A stretch of 64,000 nt of DNA from Dermatophilaceae bacterium Soc4.6 (GTDB lineage Bacteria; Actinomycetota; Actinomycetes; Actinomycetales; Dermatophilaceae), in the NCBI GenBank assembly GCA_039889245.1, contig JAZGVH010000002.1, positions 2,418,001-2,482,000 of the forward strand. Direction: 5' to 3'. The position numbers and the translations under genes are program-made. Below are positions 61,521-64,000 of the stretch, piece after piece (position 1 is the stretch's first letter; every line of letters begins with the position of its first letter). The notes under the pieces were generated by a model. It did not search any database. It was not told the origin of the DNA and worked only from the letters and a program-made list of their open reading frames with translations.

Positions 61521-62186
61521 GTGACCTCGACGGCCGGCAACCCCCTCCAGCCGCCGGCCGACCACCCCGACCTGATCCGGCTCGCCGATGCCGGGCGCTC
61601 GCGAGCCGCCGACCTCGTCTCCGTCGTGCTCGACCCCGCCTGGTGCGTGCTGGCGACGGTGACCGTGGTGTCCCTGACGTCGACCACCACGAGGCTCGGC
61701 GGCCTGCTCTGGGTGCTCGTGGCCGCCCTCTTCTACGTCGGGGCGCCGATGGTCATCCTCTCGGCCCTGCTGCGCCGTGGCCTGGTGCTCGACCGCCATG
61801 TCGTGGTCCGCGAGCAGCGACGACTGCCGCTGCTGGGGGCGCTCGCCAGCTTCGTGACGGGGTCCGTCGTCCTCCTGCTCGCCGGTGCGCCCGCGCCGCT
61901 CGTGGCCCTCGTGGCGTCCATGGTCGTCGGTCTCGTGCTGATGACGGGTGTGTCCGCCCAGGTCAAGGCGTCGTTCCACGTCGGGGTCGCGGCCGGGTCG
62001 GTCGTCGTGCTCGGCCTGGTGCTCGGCTGGCCCTGGGGGGTGGGTCTGTCGCCGCTGGTCGCGGCTGCGGGCTGGGCGCGGGTGCGCGGAGGGCGGCATA
62101 CGCCCGGGCAGGTCTGGCTCGGTCTGGCGATCGGCGCGGCGAGTGCGGCCGTCGTCTACCCCGTGGTGGTGAGATGGGCCGCATGA
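61521..62186 (+). CDS. PAP2-like integral membrane protein
   Basis: This 221-aa protein has six to seven hydrophobic helices (AWCVLATVTVVSLTST, LLWVLVAALFYVGAPMVILS, SFVTGSVVLLLAGAPAPLVA, VGVAAGSVVVLGLVLGWPW). Between them are DRHVVVREQRRLPLLGA and SFHVGVAAG; SxxH fits PAP2/actinobacterial phosphatase-like proteins, but the full three-motif signature is incomplete. GTG 61521 follows GGGAGG. It overlaps sseA (ATGA) and diverges from the transporter gene. Function unsettled. Confidence 0.7.
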   Translation: MTSTAGNPLQPPADHPDLIRLADAGRSRAADLVSVVLDPAWCVLATVTVVSLTSTTTRLGGLLWVLVAALFYVGAPMVILSALLRRGLVLDRHVVVREQRRLPLLGALASFVTGSVVLLLAGAPAPLVALVASMVVGLVLMTGVSAQVKASFHVGVAAGSVVVLGLVLGWPWGVGLSPLVAAAGWARVRGGRHTPGQVWLGLAIGAASAAVVYPVVVRWAA

Positions 62187-63067
62187 GCCCCACACCCCGC
62201 CAGCAGGTCCTCGTCACCGCCGCCGAGCTGATGGCCGAGCTGGGGGCCGACCACCCGCCGGTCGTGCTCGACGTGCGCTGGCACCTGATGGACCCCGCCG
62301 GGGCCGGCCGGCAGCGGTATGCCGAGGGCCACCTCCCAGGCGCCCGTTTCCTCGACCTCGAGTCGGTCCTCACCCGGCACACCGGCGACCCGCTCGACGG
62401 CCGCCATCCGCTGCCCGAGGCCTCCACCCTGTCGGGCGGGCTCGGGGCGCTCGGGGTCGAGCCTGCCGACCGGCTCGTCGTGGTCGACGAGCCCGGCAGC
62501 TACGCCGCCGAGCGGGCGTGGTGGGTGCTGCGCTGGGCCGGGCTCTCCGTCCGAGTCCTCGACGGGGGAGTCACCGCGTGGGTCACGGCGGGTGGAGACC
62601 TGCAGCCCGGCGCCGGGCCGACGCCCCCGGCCACCTCGCCCCGGGTCACCGTGGGCCTGCTGCCAACCCTGACCACCGACGAGGCCGCCGCCTGGGCCCG
62701 CACCGGGGTCCTGCTCGACGCACGCCCGGCGCCGCGCTACCGCGGCGAGACCGAGCCGCTCGACCCCCGCGCCGGGCACCTCCCCGGCGCCGTCAACCTG
62801 CCCGCCACGACCCTGTATGCCGCCGACGGCACCCTCCCCGACGAGGCCTCCCTGCGCTCGGCCCTCGCGGCGGTCGGCGTCGACGTCGGCGACCACGGCG
62901 ACCACCCGACCGACGTCGCGGCCTCCTGCGGGTCGGGCGTCTCCGCCGCCCGCCAGCTCCTCGCCCTGGCGACCCTCGGCGTCGACGCGCCGCTATACCC
63001 CGGCTCGTTCTCGGCCTGGTCGCAGGACCCGGCCCGCCCGGTCGCGACCGGTGCCGACCCGGGCTGA
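62183..63067 (+). CDS. sseA: Sulfurtransferase (rhodanese, SseA type)
   Basis: This 294-aa protein has two rhodanese domains. The first is non-catalytic and begins VVLDVRWHLMDPAGAGRQRY, EGHLPGARFLDLE. The second ends in the active loop AASCGSGVSAARQLLAL (catalytic Cys, CGSGVSA typical of 3-mercaptopyruvate/thiosulfate sulfurtransferases). ATG 62183 overlaps the upstream stop; ATG 62174 is possible. With the neighbouring YedE-type transporter it suggests sulfur assimilation or detoxification; that link is inference. Confidence 0.92.
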   Translation: MSPTPRQQVLVTAAELMAELGADHPPVVLDVRWHLMDPAGAGRQRYAEGHLPGARFLDLESVLTRHTGDPLDGRHPLPEASTLSGGLGALGVEPADRLVVVDEPGSYAAERAWWVLRWAGLSVRVLDGGVTAWVTAGGDLQPGAGPTPPATSPRVTVGLLPTLTTDEAAAWARTGVLLDARPAPRYRGETEPLDPRAGHLPGAVNLPATTLYAADGTLPDEASLRSALAAVGVDVGDHGDHPTDVAASCGSGVSAARQLLALATLGVDAPLYPGSFSAWSQDPARPVATGADPG

Positions 63068-63401
63068 CTCCTTCTGCGCGCCTCGTTGTCCACACCCTGA
63101 CCGGTCGTTGTCCACACTCATCCACAGCCTGTGGACATCTCGGGACTGATTCATCCTCTGCACGGTAGGGAGCGGCCGACGCGCAGCCTCACAGCCGCTC
63201 GCAGGGCGGCTGGTGCGACCCCCGACACGGCAGAGGCCCTCATTTCGCGGCAGGACGGCATACGGGGGCCTCCTGATGCCGTCTCCGCCGTCCCCGACCA
63301 CTAGACTGGGGGGTGACGACGGCTGCGACGCGGGATCACTCGCGTGACGGCCGCCTGTTGCGCAGAGCGCATGCGCAACGCCCACCCGATCTAGGAGCAC
63401 C
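63068..63401. promoter_or_regulatory. gyrB upstream region with DnaA-box cluster
   Basis: This 334-bp gene-free region has two perfect DnaA boxes TTGTCCACA (63086-63094 and 63108-63116) and a near match in inverse orientation (TGTGGACAT, 63130-63138), spaced about two helical turns apart. It also carries the hairpin at 63254-63283 and the gyrB promoter. It could be an accessory DnaA-binding site or control of gyrB by DnaA. Confidence 0.65.
63254..63283. terminator. Hairpin downstream of sseA
   Basis: GACGGCAT and ATGCCGTC are perfect 8-bp arms around 14 bases, about 190 bp after sseA and 120 bp before gyrB. Possible terminator or regulatory hairpin. Confidence 0.45.
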
Positions 63402-64000
63402 GTGACCGAGGCCGACCCGCAGCCCGACCCCACCCCTGCCGTCGATGCTGCCGTCGATGCTGCCGTCGATGCCTTGGCTGCTAGCGGCTCCCCGGCCCCC
63501 GAGACGGCTGCTCCTGCCTACGACGCCACCGCCATCCAGGTCCTCGAGGGTCTCGAGGCCGTGCGCAAGCGCCCGGGGATGTACATCGGGTCGACGGGTC
63601 CCCGGGGCCTGCACCACCTGATCTGGGAGATCGTCGACAACGCCGTCGACGAGGCGCTCGCCGGCTACGCCGACACCATCGACGTGACGCTGCGCTCCGA
63701 CGGCGGCGTGACGGTGGCGGACAACGGCCGCGGCATCCCGACCGACATCCACCCGATCGAGAAGATCTCCGCGGTCGAGCTCGTGCTCACCCAGCTGCAC
63801 GCCGGCGGCAAGTTCGGCGGTGGCGGCTACAAGGTCTCCGGCGGTCTGCACGGCGTCGGGTCGTCGGTCGTCAACGCCCTCTCGACCCGGCTCGAGGTGG
63901 CGGTGCGCCAGAAGGGCCACGTCTACGAGATGGCCTTCGACTACGGCGCCGCGGTCGAGCCGCTCAAGGTCGTCGGCGACAGCGACGAGACCGGCACGAC
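63402..64000 (+). CDS. gyrB: DNA gyrase subunit B (truncated by window end)
   Basis: GTG 63402 follows TAGGAGCACC. The first 199 residues are visible. A disordered N-terminus with a three-fold AVDA repeat (12-bp unit at 63438-63473) comes first. The GHKL ATPase region follows: [67 protein letters not shown] and [20 protein letters not shown]. It is the B subunit of the ATP-dependent supercoiling enzyme; the rest lies outside the window. Confidence 0.97.
   Translation, partial: MTEADPQPDPTPAVDAAVDAAVDALAASGSPAPETAAPAYDATAIQVLEGLEAVRKRPGMYIGSTGPRGLHHLIWEIVDNAVDEALAGYADTIDVTLRSDGGVTVADNGRGIPTDIHPIEKISAVELVLTQLHAGGKFGGGGYKVSGGLHGVGSSVVNALSTRLEVAVRQKGHVYEMAFDYGAAVEPLKVVGDSDETGT

Overview
The window is very GC-rich and carries the origin-of-replication neighbourhood of an actinobacterium. 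Evidence: rpmH-rnpA-yidD-yidC-jag-rsmG-parA-parB on one side of dnaA and dnaN-gnd-recF-DUF721-gyrB on the other, actinobacterial-type DnaA boxes (TTGTCCACA), parS sites, a trxB-trxA / pseudokinase / DUF6049 / NUDIX / CCA-transferase block, many GTG starts, a PadR-ino1 pair and a CxxC Xi-class thiol-transferase-like protein. Gene order and protein style suggest Micrococcales, most likely Intrasporangiaceae (Dermatophilaceae); this is inference, no database was searched.

Layout. 1-13 kb is an accessory, partly decayed region: the end of a two-component system with a small secreted repeat protein, a broken tyrosine recombinase with a second degenerate C-terminal copy, a frameshifted PsiD/phosphatidylserine-decarboxylase-family gene, IS630 and possible IS1380 remnants, and intact islands (secreted S53-like protease, PilZ-containing cellulose-synthase-like glycosyltransferase, SCO6745-family protein, an overlapping pair of tiny genes). 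13-22.3 kb holds trpS with a classical Trp-codon attenuator, two Tat-exported PHP-domain paralogs flanking an SMP-30 family gene, and a large secreted protein with three RLLDTR repeats and a Cys-pair C-terminal half. 22.4-28.3 kb is the rpsF-ssb-rpsR-rplI operon with a GT87 membrane glycosyltransferase and a class A PBP. 28.4-31.3 kb has a zinc-ribbon membrane protein and padR-ino1 behind two perfect palindromes.

31.7-37 kb is the most unusual block: a cytoplasmic subtilisin (S8), a divergent TPR-CHAT caspase-like protein, and an ECF-type sigma factor translationally coupled to a 162-aa partner. It looks like a protease-signalling or controlled-death module with its own transcription factor. 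37.2-46.9 kb holds CCA transferase, NUDIX, DUF6049, a pseudokinase (with no murJ between them), trxB, trxA, a GNAT and a GST-like gene. 46.9-60 kb is the segregation and replication core. 60-63 kb has a YeeE/YedE thiosulfate-type transporter beside a rhodanese, and the window ends inside gyrB.

No tRNA, rRNA or CRISPR array was recognised. Long ORFs antisense to GC-rich genes were treated as shadows.
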